Of a stretch of DNA of 5,439 nucleotides, positions 5,398 through 5,439 are shown one piece after another. Both the position numbers and the translations under genes were made by a program. Location of the stretch: positions 1-5,439 of the forward strand of contig JAEYTQ010000151.1 of NCBI GenBank assembly GCA_023433965.1, given 5' to 3'. The DNA is from Pseudomonadota bacterium. Its GTDB lineage: Bacteria > Pseudomonadota > Alphaproteobacteria > Rhizobiales > Xanthobacteraceae. The notes beneath the pieces are model-generated. The model was given only the letters and a program-made list of their open reading frames with translations, was not told the origin of the DNA and made no database searches. The first letter of the stretch is position 1. Every line of letters starts with the position of its first letter.

Positions 5398-5439
5398 ATG
5401 ACCCATGACGGGATGCACACGCCGCCTGCCCCTGATCGC
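5398..5439 (+). other. Possible first codons of a further gene, cut by the window end
   Basis: Two overlapping frames are open from an ATG to the window end: from 5398 (MTHDGMHTPPAPDR) and from 5405 (MTGCTRRLPLI). The second looks a little like the start of a signal peptide. Neither has a clear ribosome binding site and the stretch is too short to judge. Confidence 0.15.

Noticed and set aside
1..5439. CRISPR array, tRNA or rRNA genes, insertion sequences or phage genes
   Set aside because: No regularly spaced repeats, no tRNA-like folds, and no transposase or integrase motifs were seen on either strand; coding genes fill almost the whole window.

Overview
The window is GC-rich, gene-dense chromosomal DNA whose codon use, ATGA gene overlaps and protein families point to an alphaproteobacterium of the Hyphomicrobiales. 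Bradyrhizobium or a close relative is my best guess. This is an inference from style and gene content; the window contains no taxonomic marker gene.

Nearly all recognisable genes belong to the accessory set that accompanies PQQ-dependent (quinoprotein) alcohol or methanol dehydrogenases. On the left, the + strand carries a tightly packed operon. It holds the last 40 codons of a YVTN-type beta-propeller protein, an ABC ATPase, an ABC-2 type permease and a secreted protein of unknown function. Each gene overlaps the next by the 4 bases ATGA, so translation is probably coupled. A short non-coding stretch with two inverted repeats follows, then a separate small secreted protein (about 100 aa, CusF/DUF1344-like OB fold).

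On the right, two genes on the - strand form a second ATGA-coupled operon: a MoxJ/XoxJ-like periplasmic substrate-binding protein and a rhodanese-like protein with a CxxxCW motif. The operon converges on the small secreted gene across a strong hairpin. Divergently, across 126 bases, a GTG-started, exported metallo-beta-lactamase-fold hydrolase of the SoxH-like 'quinoprotein relay system' type runs on the + strand. The divergent spacer holds a weak promoter candidate for the - strand operon, with a perfect inverted repeat inside it. The last 86 bases hold an inverted repeat and perhaps the first codons of another gene.

Read together, six of the seven complete genes make products predicted to be secreted or membrane-associated, and the ABC ATPase works at the membrane. 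The propeller and ABC proteins resemble the transporter found beside alcohol-oxidising quinoproteins (comparable to the ped cluster of Pseudomonas putida). The MoxJ-like protein, CxxxCW protein and hydrolase are the recurring but poorly understood partners of the dehydrogenase and its cytochrome. The dehydrogenase, its cytochrome c and the PQQ biosynthesis genes are not in the window and probably lie outside it. The least understood pieces are the 202-aa secreted protein, the CxxxCW protein and the hydrolase, none of which I can assign a definite reaction.
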